Positions 12,027 through 24,800 of a stretch of DNA of 64,000 bases are shown here, in pieces; position 1 is the first letter of the stretch, and each line of letters opens with the position of its first letter. Below the pieces are notes generated by a model. It had not been told where the DNA came from. It did no database searches and saw only the letters and a program-made list of their open reading frames with translations. The position numbers and the translations under genes were made by a program. This DNA is from Diphasiastrum complanatum (lineage: Eukaryota > Streptophyta > Lycopodiopsida > Lycopodiales > Lycopodiaceae): positions 34,671,143 through 34,735,142 of the forward strand of contig CM055096.1 in the NCBI GenBank assembly GCA_029204225.1. The letters are read 5' to 3'.

Positions 12027-14411
12027 TCCACCCCACCTTTATAAAATCTGATGCCCTCATCAGATGTCAGATTAAAGTAAAGGTGTCTCCCAATTAAAAT
12101 TAACTATACATTTAAGCTACTGGGCACAGTACTCAATTTACTGGCCACTTTTTATTAACATTGAAGCTGGCACACCATAAGTCGGAGGCTCAGCTCGTTC
12201 TTTGAAAAAGTACATAACTTTAAAATATCACTTTGTCTGGAAACAGCGTAGATTTTATATCACTTACGTAAAACCCAAGATCCTTATTAACTGGTGACAG
12301 AGGCCTTTCTGTGAAATGTTCGCCCTGTCGCTTCTGACTTTTGACTTTGGAACTCCTTTGAGCTCCTGATTTGTCCTTGATGCAAATTGTGTTGAGCTCC
12401 CTGAGCTCCAGATTTGATCAGTTCCGCACAGGTATCAAGGCTCCCTGAGCCAAAGGATTTATCGTTTGATTGCCCACTTTATGGTCCACTCCGTGCCTTG
12501 TTGCTTTCGCACCTGGATTTCTCTCCTTGTCCCAGCCTGATCTTGATACTTTTCCTTCTTGGCTCTTTAAGGTAGGCAAAGATTGAGTACTCCGCAATGC
12601 ACCTCTCACTTAGCTTGAAGTAGTTGTCTTTGAATCAGCCCAAATGTAACCATTGAACTCATGGAGAACCAAGGGGTCGCACCAGTTTGATCCGCATACG
12701 AACTATCTCTTCGCATTTGTTTGAAGCACCATGTCCGTCGTTGCACAAAACTTGACTTTCACAATTCCATCACTAGTCAGTTGCCTCACAGTCAAAACAA
12801 GAAGTGTACATCTAGCTTGGCTTCAAGTAGTTCTCTTTGAATCAGACACATGCACCCAGAGTTTGCACTAGTCCGATTTCAGTACAAATTGTCCCTCAGC
12901 GTCCGTTCGAAGTACCAAGTCTCTCGTGCAAGACTCAACTTTCACAATTCCTTCGTTGATCAGCTGCTTTACATGTAACACAAGTCAGCGTACTCATTAT
13001 GTCTCCTCATCATTGCTGGTCCAGAGAAAGCCTATAACAAGCTTTCCTTTCCACAACAAAAAGTTGTCAACTTATTAGGTCCAAAGTTCGCCAGTCTCCT
13101 CGTGTGAGTATGGCTAGGCCACCTTGAATTTGCCCCCATTTTGGTCAACTTTCATTCAAAATTTGCCCCAAAAGAGAGGTGTGTGTGATAGTTCCCCTCC
13201 ACTTATAAAAACAGCTGACCGGACTTAGAGTAGAGTTTTCAGACAAAAAGCCTTTCCAACACTTTGCTTCCCATCTGCTAGGATTATGGCTTGATCCAAC
13301 TTGTTGCCAATCTCTGAAGAGGATCCTAGTCTTTCCCCTTTGAGGAAAAACCCAACTGACATTGGATATCACCCATGCTCAGTGAGTTTCAGTTTCGAAG
13401 GTAGCCATCCCAAATGAAAACCAACTGCTCCATAGAAGATCTCCCCTGAAATTGCCCTTTCCAACTTTTGACTTCCTGCTTGCGTCTGGTGGGCGTTGTC
13501 GCAAATGAAACTAACCCAAATAACAGGCTAGCCATCCATCCTTTGCAAACATTGAGTCGTTTCGTTGCCGTTCACGTGCTAGTACTTGAACTGCGAATCT
13601 GCCCCACAGATTCTGTAGTCCTCTTTGTTTGATGGTATCAGCCTTCAAAAGAAAGGTTCCTTCTCGAGCCATCAGGTCCTTGTATCACAAGCAATCATGC
13701 AAACCAGGCAAAGCATGAGTACTAAGACTCACCACGAATACATACAAGCAAGACACTCAGGCAGGTTTACTAACAAGTAACAAAGACAAGTCCCCCTTTG
13801 AGATAGCCCTGCCAAAGGACCTTTGCCTGGCCGCACCCATACAGATCGATCACAGAATCAGCCCACGGGGAACACCCATCCAACTATCCGTGCTTTCACC
13901 ATTAAGCAGCACATTGCCTCAGTCACGCCCCACCAAATCTGGTCGATAGCCCCTATAGCTAAACGATCGGCAGCTATCCTCAAATATACCACCCCGACCG
14001 TAGCTGCACCCGTGCTTTCACCGTTAGGCAGCACATTGCCTCAGTAATGCCCCCACCAAATTTGGTCGATAGCCCTTATAGCTAAATGATCAGCGGCTAT
14101 CACAAATATGTCACCCCGCACCCCACAAGGCACAGACCGTGCTTACACCAACCTAATGGCAGCACACTGCCTCATCTGTCCTACGTGCAGACAACGCTAG
14201 GCCCGAACCGCGAGAACTGACCGTGCTTACACCTCAAGGGCAGCACCTTGACTCATCAAGTCCCCCGTTCTGCCGACCACCCCAACCGTGGACGCACCCG
14301 TGCTTACACTATGGGCAACACCTTGCACAACAGTTGTCCTGATGAACCCCAAACAATGGCCATTTACGTGAGATCCGCATAGCTGACCGACCAGTCGGCT
14401 CTGATACCACA
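12027..14411 (-). other. Noncoding interior of copy 1
   Basis: About 2.4 kb with no gag, protease, integrase or reverse-transcriptase motif in any frame. It is conserved along its length with 56357-58918, which suggests that it is the standard interior of this family rather than random decay. Contains near-repeats around 13880-14130 (GCAGCACATTGCCTCAG and 'CACCAAAT..GGTCGATAGCCC' motifs, two copies). Confidence 0.7.
14398..14409 (-). other. Primer-binding site of copy 1
   Basis: Minus strand TGGTATCAGAGC, complementary to initiator tRNA-Met, two bases inside the 5' LTR end. Confidence 0.85.
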
Positions 14412-14935
14412 TGTAGCGCAGGCATCCCAAAGGGAGCCGGGAACCACGACTTAGCTTCCCAACCTTCAGCTCTTGCCGTCCAGACCCACTTGACATACAA
14501 GCAGCCAACTCGCCAACAACGATCAGACTTAACCAACTTGAAGTTCTGAAACCAACATTGAGGTCCAACCTGGCGCCATGCCAGATCAGGGGTCCCGATG
14601 TGGGTGACTTCCCTCCAAGCCAGCCGCCTGACATACATCAAACTTAACCAACTCGAAGCTTCATTACAAACGAGTAACATCCATTCCAAGCAAGTCGTCT
14701 GACTTACATCAGACTTAACCAACTCAAAGCTTCGTCACGAGCGCTGGAAACCAACCTGGCGCCACGCCAGACTGGACAGCCATAAACAGGTAACTTCCAC
14801 CCAAGCAAGCCATCCAACTCAGCCGACAGGTTAGAGCCCATTCCCCAAGAGCTTAACTCATTCACGTTCATGCAAGGAACACTCAAAACCACAAGCCGTG
14901 GCAGATATGGAAACAACCAGCTCCTGGACCGAATG

Positions 14936-15968
14936 GTCCCGATTAGAATCAGGATCGCGAAGCTTTCACGAAGGAACCATGACTCTCTCTTTGCCTCGGA
15001 TGGAGTTCAGATGCGATTGCTGGACACTGCTAGCTGAATCACTCCTACAGTCCTCCAGAGTGTAGTCAGGCACTGCTGATCTACGTTTATAAAATTAATG
15101 CAACATTCAACATAGTTTCAACCGAGGTGCGGAATTCAAATGAACAAGAAAACTTAGTTAGACACATGAATAAACAGCAGAAGCATTAGCATTCGAAATC
15201 AAACACAGCAAGAAAATCATCTATATTGATTTTTTTTCTCTGATTTCTTCAAGCACTGCATGCAAATCCACGCAGTGTGCTGGCATGAGAAAAACGCAGT
15301 TCTCTCACGAGTAATCGTCTCGCTTTACTAGCGGACAATGGATCTCTATGGATCCTGATCACAGAACTCGTCTCGCACGTAGGCGGACTTGTTGTCTGTA
15401 TTTCATCTTGATTGCTTACTAGCATCAGACGACTTCATTACACTGTATGTGTATTATGTTGATCTATATGTCAAGTATCATCCAGTAAGTATGGTTGCTC
15501 TATGTAAATATGAGATTAGAGTGATTAAGCATCTACAACTAATCAGAGAATTACAAGAGTGGCAGATTAGCCACGACCTACAATGTATCTGATGATGTCA
15601 TACCATCAGATCAGATATCTGTACTTCTGGGTACGCGCATGATCTCGCTGGTACTCTTTGGAGCGTGGAGGGCAGGAGAAGGTTTTGTTTCCGTCGTTGG
15701 TTTCGTTTTGGTCGTTTGCCTTCTCTCGTACTGGACCGCAAAAGATTCTCGTTCGTGAATCTTTCGTGTTCGCGAACCGTTCGTCTTCGTCTGCTTTGAC
15801 TTTCGTGTTCACGAACCGTTCGTCTTCATTTCCTTTGACTTTCGTGTTCGCGAAACTTTTCGTGCTTCGTGTCTCCTGACTTTCGTGTTCGCGAACATCT
15901 TCGTCAGGCTGAGAGTTGAAAGCTAGCAAGGCTTTGTAGTTAGAAACATTTCGTTTCCTCAGTCCCGA
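14936..15968. mobile_element. Unclassified 1019-bp insertion with 7-bp target duplication
   Basis: GTCCCGA occurs at 14936-14942 and again at 15962-15968, and removing one copy plus the insert restores the LTR exactly. On the minus strand the insert begins TGAGGAAACG and ends CTGATTCTAA. There are no terminal inverted repeats and no coding domain. It could be a solo LTR that lost its terminal CA, or another short nonautonomous element. A 39-bp tandem repeat sits inside it. Confidence 0.75.
15762..15909. repeat. 39-bp tandem repeat, about 3.7 units
   Basis: Units start TTTCGTGTTCGCGAAC at 15762, 15801, 15840 and 15881 (39, 39, 41 bp, then a partial). The core TTCGCGAA is itself palindromic. 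The open frames across it only reflect the repeat. Confidence 0.9.
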
Positions 15969-16647
15969 CAGCATACCGCTGGCGCCACGGACCGAATGGC
16001 CCCGACGGCATACCGCTGGTGTCCCGGGATACGACCCTCAGCTATGTGCCAGATCAAAAAGTTTGAAGCGGCCTTACAACTGGCGCTTTTACCGAGCACT
16101 GAAACCCGGAAGGTAATCAGAGTCAGTTTGAGGAAAATCCTACTTTATTAAGAAATCTGAGAAGGTTACATTTCAAGTGTGTGACTGACCCTAGTCTCCG
16201 GGGCGTTGGCATGCCAAGGCGGGCGCCAGGACAACATTCCAACAAGGGAGGCTGAGACTTGGTTGGAGCTCGCCCTGAATCACAACCCGCACTCCCCTAT
16301 AGTATTGGTGGGATTCACCACCTCCCCTCATACCAAGTATTCTACCCAGGCTGGTAAAGCACATTTTCTCTCTCTATAATTTATTGATCCCCAGGCTTCC
16401 TTTAATCATGCCTAGATCGTGTGAGGTGATTGCACATCGATCTGAGCTCTCTGGACTTCGCTAGAACCGATCAAAGTTTTTCAGCCATAGGAACTTGGCA
16501 CCGGCTACATTATGGTCACAGTGGTGCTGGGAGCGGCGCTGACACCGGTGGCACCGGGAGTAGCAATGGCGTTGTTGGCGTCGGGGACACTGCTGGCGCC
16601 GGTGGCGCCGAAAGTAAAGCTTGTAAAGGTAACTTTACAACAGAAAG

Positions 16648-17404
16648 CAATAAGGATTATGAACAATTATTGATTGAGCATATGGACAAAGGAAAAACCA
16701 ATCTTACCATGCTAGTGTACATGACAATAATGCAAGCTTTGTAGAAGATGCTTTTGCTAAATCCTATTCACTGAAGCTTTACTTTTAGCATGAGTTGTGG
16801 TGGGAGTAGCCACGGGTATGCATAAACCGATGGTCGAAAAAGGTGTTGGACTCACCACAACTTTTTTCCTTTTTTGGTCATTGAGCTGCACCTAAGTCAA
16901 TGCAACAAACTTTTTGTACTAGTGAAAACTTTGGCAATTCTCATTATCAGCTAGCAAGCTTGATGAATCATCACCATATTGGCCTACTAGCACGCTCCTC
17001 CAGAACTCTTTTTTTATTTTGCAATACGGTATTCAAATTGCAACAAAAATTATGGGAAATTCAATTATATTTTTTTCGAACTCTTTTATGCACTACAAGA
17101 GCCAAATTTGGTTGAATACTAGGTATTTTTTATTCTATAATTCAATGTTTCTTGATGTGATGATTCAATGATCAAGTACAATGAAAATTTCGGCTTTTGG
17201 AAATATTGACCTCAATGAAATAGATTGTGCTCTCTCTAACTCTATGCTAGCATGATACAAAGACTCCCTCTCTGATGATGAAGCTGATGTCGATGGTGGT
17301 GATGCCCTGGCTTCTGTGTCTGTGTGTGCTGTTGTCGGTGCCTCTGCCTCTCTCCCCAGCCTGGAGCTTGATTATGTTCTTGTTTCAAAGATCTTGGTTC
17401 AATT
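16648..17404. other. AT-rich sequence, no gene seen
   Basis: No motif-bearing frame, LTR end or RNA gene recognised. It becomes very AT-rich toward 17400, where the hAT-derived segment starts. Confidence 0.35.
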
Positions 17405-17731
17405 GGTACCACAATATATATTATTTTTTAATATATAATATTTTTTAATATTTAATATACTAATATTTTCTTTTTTAATCTAATCCACTCCCTCGCTTCA
17501 TCTCTCTCCCTGCCCGTCGCCCTACTGTCCGCGCCCTCCTTGTTGTCCGCGCCCTCTCTGTTGTATGCCCATCGCCCTACTGTCCGCGCCCTCCCGACTG
17601 TCTTCGCATTGCACTGATCGCGTCCTCCCCTACTATTGCTATTTCGGCTTTTATTGTGGTTTTTTCAAGCCTTCCGACTCCTATCGCACCCACAGAGATC
17701 TCTGCCTTCTTTCCGCAGTCCTTTCTACAGA

Positions 17732-20700
17732 GATGGTGCATTCCAACCTTGCCGATCTGTGGGACGAGGTGGACATTGTCAGGCAGGTTCCCGACAAGTC
17801 TAACAAGTCCGGTGCAAGGATAGTGCGCTGTCGATATTGCCTGACCAAGTTCGTTGCCACCCTCACTCGCCTTAAAGGTCATCTACTCGGCGCACGCGCG
17901 AGCCCCCTATGCCAGCATGTCCGTTCCCGTCAGGCAGCGACTTTTGGATACCTACGGGCCACGTCTTGTGGCGGGGGAGAACACCATTTCGGAGGGTGTT
18001 CTTCGGTTTTGCACCGCTCCTTACGTGGTTGACGCCGAGTTGCTGTCTGCTTGGCTGGCACGCACGAGGAGAGGGAGTGTATCCTCGTCCAGTCCCTTTG
18101 CCCCTCGTCCCTCTCAGACAGTTCCGCCTCACGCACCCCCATCTGCACCCATTCCGGTGGATCCTGTCCCACCGCGTCCGCCAGTTGCCACTGTGGTTCC
18201 ACCACCACCTACTGTTGCTCGCACTCCCCCAATTTACGACTTTCTCATGGACTCTCCGCCTCCCGAGCAGGAGCAAGCCCCCGATGCCAATGACGAGGCC
18301 TTCTAGGATGTTGAGGAGATCTCTTCCTCCCTCCCTTCACATCCAGATGACCTCCCTATCCAGCAGTTTTCGTATCCCATGCCAGATGTCCACCCTCCAC
18401 TAGTGTACCCCACTTATGCTGCTGCACCCATCCCGGCCAGTGCATCCCACTCTCCCCATTCCACGTCTACAGTTGATGCATCCACTAGTGCCCAGCCTGT
18501 CGCATCATCATCCATTCCCGTCATGTTTGGTGCACCGTGCTGGAGGTCCGCTACCCGTCGCCCAGCTGGGAGAGTTCTTAGGCAGCAGAGCATTCGCGGC
18601 GCGCATCAGCCGCACATGGATAAAGAGGCGACACAGGCCGTGGCCAGCCTGATTTATGAGCTGAACCTTCCATTTGCCATCACCGACTCTGAGCCCTTCA
18701 GAAGGGCCTTCCGCCTTGCACAGTCTGTCAGCCCTAGCTGGAGAGTCCCTAGGGCAGAGGTTGTCTGCACACACATGCTGAGGGATAGGGTCGAGTCACT
18801 GTCTAGAGAGATGGAGCCTCTACGTGTCACTGGGCCATGGCTGAACTGATGTCAGGAGGAGGCCGATCCTCAACATACTGGTCTCCAGCTGCATGGGCAC
18901 ACAGTTTTTGAGGGCAGTGGATTGCAGCAGGGGGGGGGAGAGTCATATCTGCAGAGTTCATGTTTGATGTCATCAGGTCTTCCATTCTGTCTATAGGCCC
19001 ACAACATGTCGTCACAGTGGTGACGGACAATGCCACGAACTGCATTCAGATGGGTGTACTGCTAGAGGCCGAGTTCCCTCACATTGTTCATACCCCCTGT
19101 GCCGCGCACGGCATAGACCTTCTGATGGGGGACATAGGTGCACTTCCCTGGGTTAGAGCCATCGTCCATGAGGCCCTCTTCCTGGTGACTTTTGTCACCA
19201 GGAAGAGGCGTGTTCTTGCCATGTTCCGGGTGTTCAGCCATCTAGACCTCCGTAAGCCAACCCCCACACGCTTTGCATTCGATTTGGTGGTCACCGACCG
19301 TCTGATCAGGTGCAGGGGGCAGCTTCTACAGATGGTTGCCAGTGATCTTTGGTGTGCCAGTACATTTCCGCGCACTGAGGATGGGGAGCACTTTTCTTCC
19401 ACGGTGAGGGGAGACCAGTTTTGGAGGGATGCACAGACATTATCAGGACTGCTTCGACCACTTTACATTGTGCTCTGCATGGCTGACAGCGAGGGGTCGA
19501 CACTTGGACTGGTATATGAGCTCATGGACCGGATTGGACAGTTCCTGCAGCTACCCATCTTGCAGCCAGAGAGGTAAGCGGTATAGTAATGTAATTGGCC
19601 TTTATCTTTTTGATAATTGCTAGTTTGTTTCTCTGTCAATGTTAAGTTTTTTCGTAATGCCCTACACCACATGCCTCTCACCTGCAGGATGACAGAACTG
19701 AAGTTCATCTGAGAGACGCGGTGGAACTACTTCCACAGGAGTATCCCCAGCGTTGCACACATACTGCATCCCCTCTTCCTCTCTCCGACACAGATTGCAG
19801 ACAGAGAGCTCGAGGCCGATTGGCTTCAGTACATTCACAGAGTGAGTCCACACATTGGTTTGGATCCTATCAGGCTCATGGAGGAGCTCGCTGCATTTCG
19901 TTTTGGCATGGGCACATTTGGCCACCCGGCTGCTCAGGATCCAGAGAGGAGGCAGCTACCCATTACCTGGTGGACCATGTTCGGTAGCACATACCCATCT
20001 ATACAGCGTCTTGCACTGCGTGTCCTTTCTCAGGTATGCATCTCATTTTATCCTCCATTGTTGTGTTTCGTTGAAGACAATGTGCTGAAGTATTTCAATG
20101 CACGTACCACAGGACTGTGCTGCCTCCGTGTGTGAGCGTAATTGGAGCACATGGGCACTCATTCACACGAGGAGAAGAAACTGGTTGTCAGTGAGTCAGT
20201 TGGAGCGGTTGGTGTTCTGTAGCACCAACGCACGTCTCGCCAGGAGACTTCCGACCATTACGAGCGCATTGCAGGTGATAAGCTAACCTTTCATAGCTTG
20301 TTGGTTGACTCCTGGTATGTTGGTTTCATTTCTTGATAGAGTTGTCTCCCTGACATGCCAATTTTAAACCTTGCAGACGAAGATATCTGATTTGGAGCGC
20401 CAGGTTGACTTGCCTACGGACAGCACCCATCCCATGCCTGCAGATGACATGGGCACACAGTTGATGGCAGAGAGAGAGAGGGAGATTGCCGAGATGAGAG
20501 AGAGAAAGCTTGGGCTTGAGCACAGAGAGCCTCCATTGTACGAGGCAGATGATCCAGTGTCAGAGGATGATCAAGATGAGGATGAGCCTATTCGGGTTGT
20601 GCTCGCCAGATCAGAGCGGGATGAGGCATATGATACAGGTGTTGGGCACACGCCTAGAGCAGGGGTCACAGGTGCATCACGTGGTAGAGGTGGGACACAT

Positions 20701-20814
20701 GCCACAGATTATACCGGGAGACAGGCAAGGCACACAGGGGGGGCCAGTGGCATACCTTCTTATGTTGATATGATGGAGGAGGCTCTTGATAGGGGGCAGA
20801 ATGATTTGGGTTTA
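17732..20814 (+). pseudogene. hAT transposase, 5' part (BED finger, DUF659, hATC)
   Basis: Starts MVHSNLADLWDEV, then a BED zinc finger (CRYC, then RLKGHLLG). A frameshift near 17890 moves the continuation (VPVRQRLL) to another frame, followed by a proline-rich linker. DUF659 follows: RDRVESLSREMEP near 18800, then VVTDNATNCI and CAAHGIDLLMGDIGALPWV (from 18960), the hAT catalytic-core region. Introns with GT/AG ends fit at 19574-19687, 20034-20112 and 20275-20376. After the first come RWNYFHRSIP and PITWWTMFGS. After the second comes the C-terminal dimerisation motif CERNWSTWALIHTRRRN. The exon from 20377 has a charged, coiled-coil-like stretch. Stops at 18304 and 18848, a TGA in exon 2 and frameshifts show it is dead even without the chromovirus at 20815. 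Confidence 0.85.
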
Positions 20815-21172
20815 TGTTACGAGCTCGTAACCAGTGCCGAACCCTAGAGAACACAGATAGGTCAGATACCACAGTCAGGGTCGTGTCCAGCGTACATGAC
20901 CAACAGGGCAAGACAGTGTGAGTAGTGTGCCCCAGCACGGTCCATAGCCATGGCGGGCCTAACACAGCCTAGGGACCCTGTCAGCAGGATAGGGCCCCCA
21001 GTTGGGTCCCGACGTGCAGTCGGCCACGTCAGTGCCACGTGGCCGACACTTGGCAGTTGCATGCTACCAGTCCTCACACTGGGCTAGGAGGGGCTTACTC
21101 TATATCAGGGAGTAGGCAAGGTTGGGTGGATCAGTTAGTGTTTGCCCTACTGTGGTGTTAGGATCTATTACA
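20815..21172 (+). repeat. 5' LTR (358 bp) of the chromovirus
   Basis: Bounded by GTTTA and the primer site. Begins with the palindrome GTTACGAGCTCGTAAC and contains TGCCACGTGGCCGAC, a G-box core, near 21031. It would carry the promoter and poly(A) signals. Confidence 0.97.
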
Positions 21173-21173
21173 C

Positions 21174-21185
21174 TGGTATCAGAGC
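21174..21185 (+). other. Primer-binding site (initiator tRNA-Met)
   Basis: TGGTATCAGAGC, one base after the 5' LTR terminal CA. Minus-strand DNA synthesis would start here. Confidence 0.95.
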
Positions 21186-21883
21186 CATCTCCATCCTAGG
21201 GAGTTCAGGACAGCAGTAGAGAAAGCTATCAGAAGATAGGAAAGATTTCTCAGATTCTCAGGAAAGAATTGAGGAGGAAAATCGCTGTAGGAACAGCTTT
21301 CAAATCCTTGAAATTTGCTGGGAATTTACAGTTGTTTGAGGCACAATCCCTTGTAGAAGCTCAGCGCTGAAAAATCAGGGATTTACCCTTGATTTTTATG
21401 TATCAGTTGTGGATTTTTGAGCACATTTTATATAGAAAACGTGGAGCAGGTCCAGCGCTGCCAAATTGGGTGGAAACTTCGAATTTGGAGTGAAATTTTC
21501 TGGAATTTGGAGCGGATCTGAGACAGAATCGTGGGTGCAGGTCCAGCGCTGAAGGTCTTTGGCAGGAACCACAAGTTTGCAACTGTTTTGGGTCCTAAAA
21601 CGGGAATTTTGGAGCAAAAAGTATACACCTCAGACAGCGAGGGAAGGGGCCAAGACGATCAGAAGTTTGTTTCTTTTTCTTGGTACCTTGATCTCTGATT
21701 TTTCCGGACAGCAGATCTGAAAGCAGTGGAGGAAGAGCTGAAAGGGCTTTTCTTGATTCTTTCTTTGGAAGTACAGTCCTCAGAAACAGCTAAGTCATCT
21801 TTCCTTTTCCTTGTACAGTTGTAAATTAGTCTTTTAGACTTTTTTCCTTCAGAAGTTAAGGTAGCTCTCTTTCAGTTTCGAAG
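21186..21883 (+). other. Leader between primer site and gag-pol start
   Basis: About 700 bp with short upstream ATGs but no domain. Contains two 'GCAGGTCCAGCGCTG' motifs (near 21446 and 21538) inside longer similar sentences, a small internal repeat that could be part of an RNA packaging structure (inference). Confidence 0.6.
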
Positions 21884-24800
21884 ATGACCACTCCTCAGGG
21901 ACCTGATCAACCCCAGGAGAGAGGCTTCGACGAACTTGAAACAGAAGCCTTGGCTTACAGAAAAGGGAAGGAACCCATGGAAGTAGAAGAACAGGAACAG
22001 TTCGCCGAAGAACTCGACGAACTGGTTACCAAGGAGCAGTTCCTCCAATTGGTAACAGAAGTGGATGAACTGAAGCTGGCATTAGCCAATTTCAAGTCCA
22101 GTGTGGACGACTCGTTCGCTGAACTCAAAAACTTGATTTTGAGCTCCGCGAAAGGATGCCTTCCCTCCACTTCTCAGTTATCCCCTTCTCCACTTCCATC
22201 AGTTTCGGGTGAGACTTTACGGTCTCACCCCAGTGTTTTTAAAGATTTAAAGCCTCCTACTTTTAATGGGGAAGAGAAGGATAGAAATGCAGATATTCTA
22301 CAAACCTTCCTCAGCAAATGGAAGAACATTCATGCTCTTAAACAGACCCCTGACCATTTGCAAGCAATTGAGGCCAGTCTTTCTTTAGGGCCTATGGCCT
22401 ATAAGTGGTGGTTAAATCTCCAGGAGACTGGGCAGACTCCCCGGTCATGGAAAGCTTTTGAAGAAGCTTTCCTAAGAGAATTTCTACCAGAGAATGAACT
22501 TGATAGAGCCTGGGAAGCCTGGGAAAGAACAGTAATGGACAAGTCCCTCATCCAATATATCTCGCAGTATCGAGAGGCAATTTTAAAGATTAAAAATATG
22601 GATGACTATCAAAAAATCAGGGGATTTGTCCGTGGCCTCAAAGATGAATATAAAGTAGAGGTCCAGAGAAACTCGCCTACTACCCTTGAGCAAGCTCTCA
22701 GATATGCTCAAATCTATGATGATTCAGTGGGTAGGAAGAGAGCGAGACAGCAACCACTTTCTGAGCAGCTTCCTCAGAAAGACTTTCAATTTAAAAAGAA
22801 ATTTTTAAAAAGAAAGAAAGAAGATAAATATAAAGGTGAATCTCCTCAGAAACGCCCTTCACACATACAGCCCTTAAAACCAGATGATTTTGAGAAAGCC
22901 AAACAAGAACGTTTGTGCTTTGTGTGTATGGGCAAGGGACACACAGTCAGACAGTGTCCCAAGGGGCCTTTCACTAAAAAAGATAAAAAACAAGTTCATC
23001 TTGTTCAGACTGTATGTTTCCCCAGTGACTCGGCAGCTTCCGAGATCAAAGTGTATCATGAAGATCATGAACATTGTTGTCAGCTGACCTCTGCAATGCT
23101 AGCGAGACCCTTCAGCTTTGGGCCGCATGACCTAGTACGTATGCATGGGAAAGTTGGTAACCAGTCAGTAAGAGTCATGGTTGATGATGGGGCAACCCAT
23201 AATTTCATCAACCACACCCTGGTTAAAAAGCTTAAACTACCAGAAGTACCTAGTCAGCATAGGTACATAGTTTCATTAGCTAAGGGTGAAGATAAAAAAA
23301 TATGGGAAACTATGGTAAGTAAGTTAAATCTTGGTATTCAGGGGTACCAAGATCAAATAAACTTTCAGATAATGCACCTGGATCGAACAGACATTGTTCT
23401 CGGGAGAGATTGGCTCTACAGTTTAGGACCTTCCCTCCACAGAAACTATCAGGAGAACACCCTCAGCTTTCAGTATAAAGGCCGAGAGATCCAGTTGCAT
23501 GGGGAGCATGATGTTCCCAACAGCCCTATGGTCTGCAGTTCAGAGCTCTGTCAGCTAATCGGAGACGAAGACCATCATGTATTCTTATGTGACTTTCAGT
23601 TTATTCCTGAAGTTTCTATTTCCAGTTCTATTCAGAAGAAAATCAGTAAATTAGAAACTTTATTGTCTAAATTTAAAGATGTTTTTCCTGAAGATTTGCC
23701 ACATGGTTTACCACCTAGCAGAGAGGTAGATCATGTAATAAACCTAGTACCAGGTACAGCACCTGTTTCTAAACCTCCGTATCGGGTCAGCCGAACAGAG
23801 GATGAAGAAATAACTAGGCAGTTAACAGACTATTTTGGGAAAGGCCAAATTCAGACCAGTAGTTCACCATGGGCCTCACCAGTCCTATTGGTGAAAAAGA
23901 AAGAGGGGTCTATGCGTCTTTGCGTAGATTACAGAGCCCTCAATAAAGTCACAATTAAGAATAAATACCCTATGCCTCGGGCAGACGAGTTGTTTGATCA
24001 ACTCGACGGGGCTAAGTTTTTCAGTAAAATAGACCTTAGATCGGGATATCATCAAGTCCGTATAAAATCGGAAGATGTCTCGAAAACAGCTTTTAGGACT
24101 CGTCACGGTCATTATGAGTTTAAGGTGATGCCATTTGGGCTCACAAATGCTCCAGCTACCTTTATGACCTTGATGAACAGTGTCCTCAGACCATACTTGG
24201 GTAAGTTTGTAGTCGTATTTTTAGATGACATCCTCGTCTACAGCAAAACGAGGAAGGAGCATCTAAAACACCTCAGAAAGGTGTTTCGACTGCTCAGAAA
24301 GCATAAGCTTTATGCTAAACAATCCAAGTGTGAATTCTTCGTTGAAGAAGTAGCATATTTGGGTCACATTATCTCTTCAGATGGGATTAAAATGGACCCA
24401 AATAAGGTTAAAGCCATACTCAGTTGGCTGAGACCTCAGAATATTTTGGAACTTCAAATCTTTCTTGGTCTGGCGGGATATTACAGACGATTTGTCAAGG
24501 AATATGCTCAGATAGCAGTCCCTATGACAAATCTTCTTAAGGGGAAGGGAAAGGAGTTCATTTGGGAGTCTGCACAACAGGAGAGCTTTGATGCTCTCAA
24601 AACAGCCTTAGCTACAGCACCAGTCTTAAAAGTCGTCGACCCCAATCAGCCATTTGTGGTCGAAACAGATGCTAGCGACTTTGCAGTAGGCGCTGTGCTA
24701 ACTCAGGGTGGACGACCAGTTGCGTTCGAGAGTAAAAAACTCGAGCCAGCTCAGACTAGGTACAGTGCCTATGAAAAGGAACTCTTTTCTATAGTCCATG

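Larger units (their letters stand above)
14412..16642 (-). repeat. 5' LTR of copy 1, split by a 1019-bp insert
   Basis: The LTR runs from TGTAGCGCAGG at 14412 to TTTACAACA at 16642. It matches the 3' LTR except for the insert at 14943-15961; without it the LTR is about 1.2 kb, the same as its partner. Confidence 0.85.
10800..16647 (-). mobile_element. Non-autonomous LTR retrotransposon (LARD-like), complete, copy 1
   Basis: Minus-strand element with two matching LTRs (10805-12026 and 14412-16642), a primer site for initiator tRNA-Met directly inside the 5' LTR, a purine-rich tract inside the 3' LTR (AAAGGTGGGGTGGA on the minus strand, just above 12026) and a 2.4-kb interior with no gag or pol. 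LTR termini are TGTTGTAAAG and GCGCTACA. The flanks are AAAAG (10800-10804) and GAAAG (16643-16647), a 4/5 match consistent with a 5-bp target duplication with one mutation. It must have moved with proteins from an autonomous relative. Related copies lie at 54.9-60.4 kb and a fragment at 62.3 kb. Confidence 0.85.

Noticed and set aside
15606-15974. 122-codon minus-strand frame with NTKVK/DERF repeats
   Set aside because: Translation of the 39-bp tandem repeat within a noncoding insert.
17872-18276. Open frames opposite the hAT transposase
   Set aside because: Shadows of a GC-rich exon; the plus-strand frame has the BED and DUF659 motifs.
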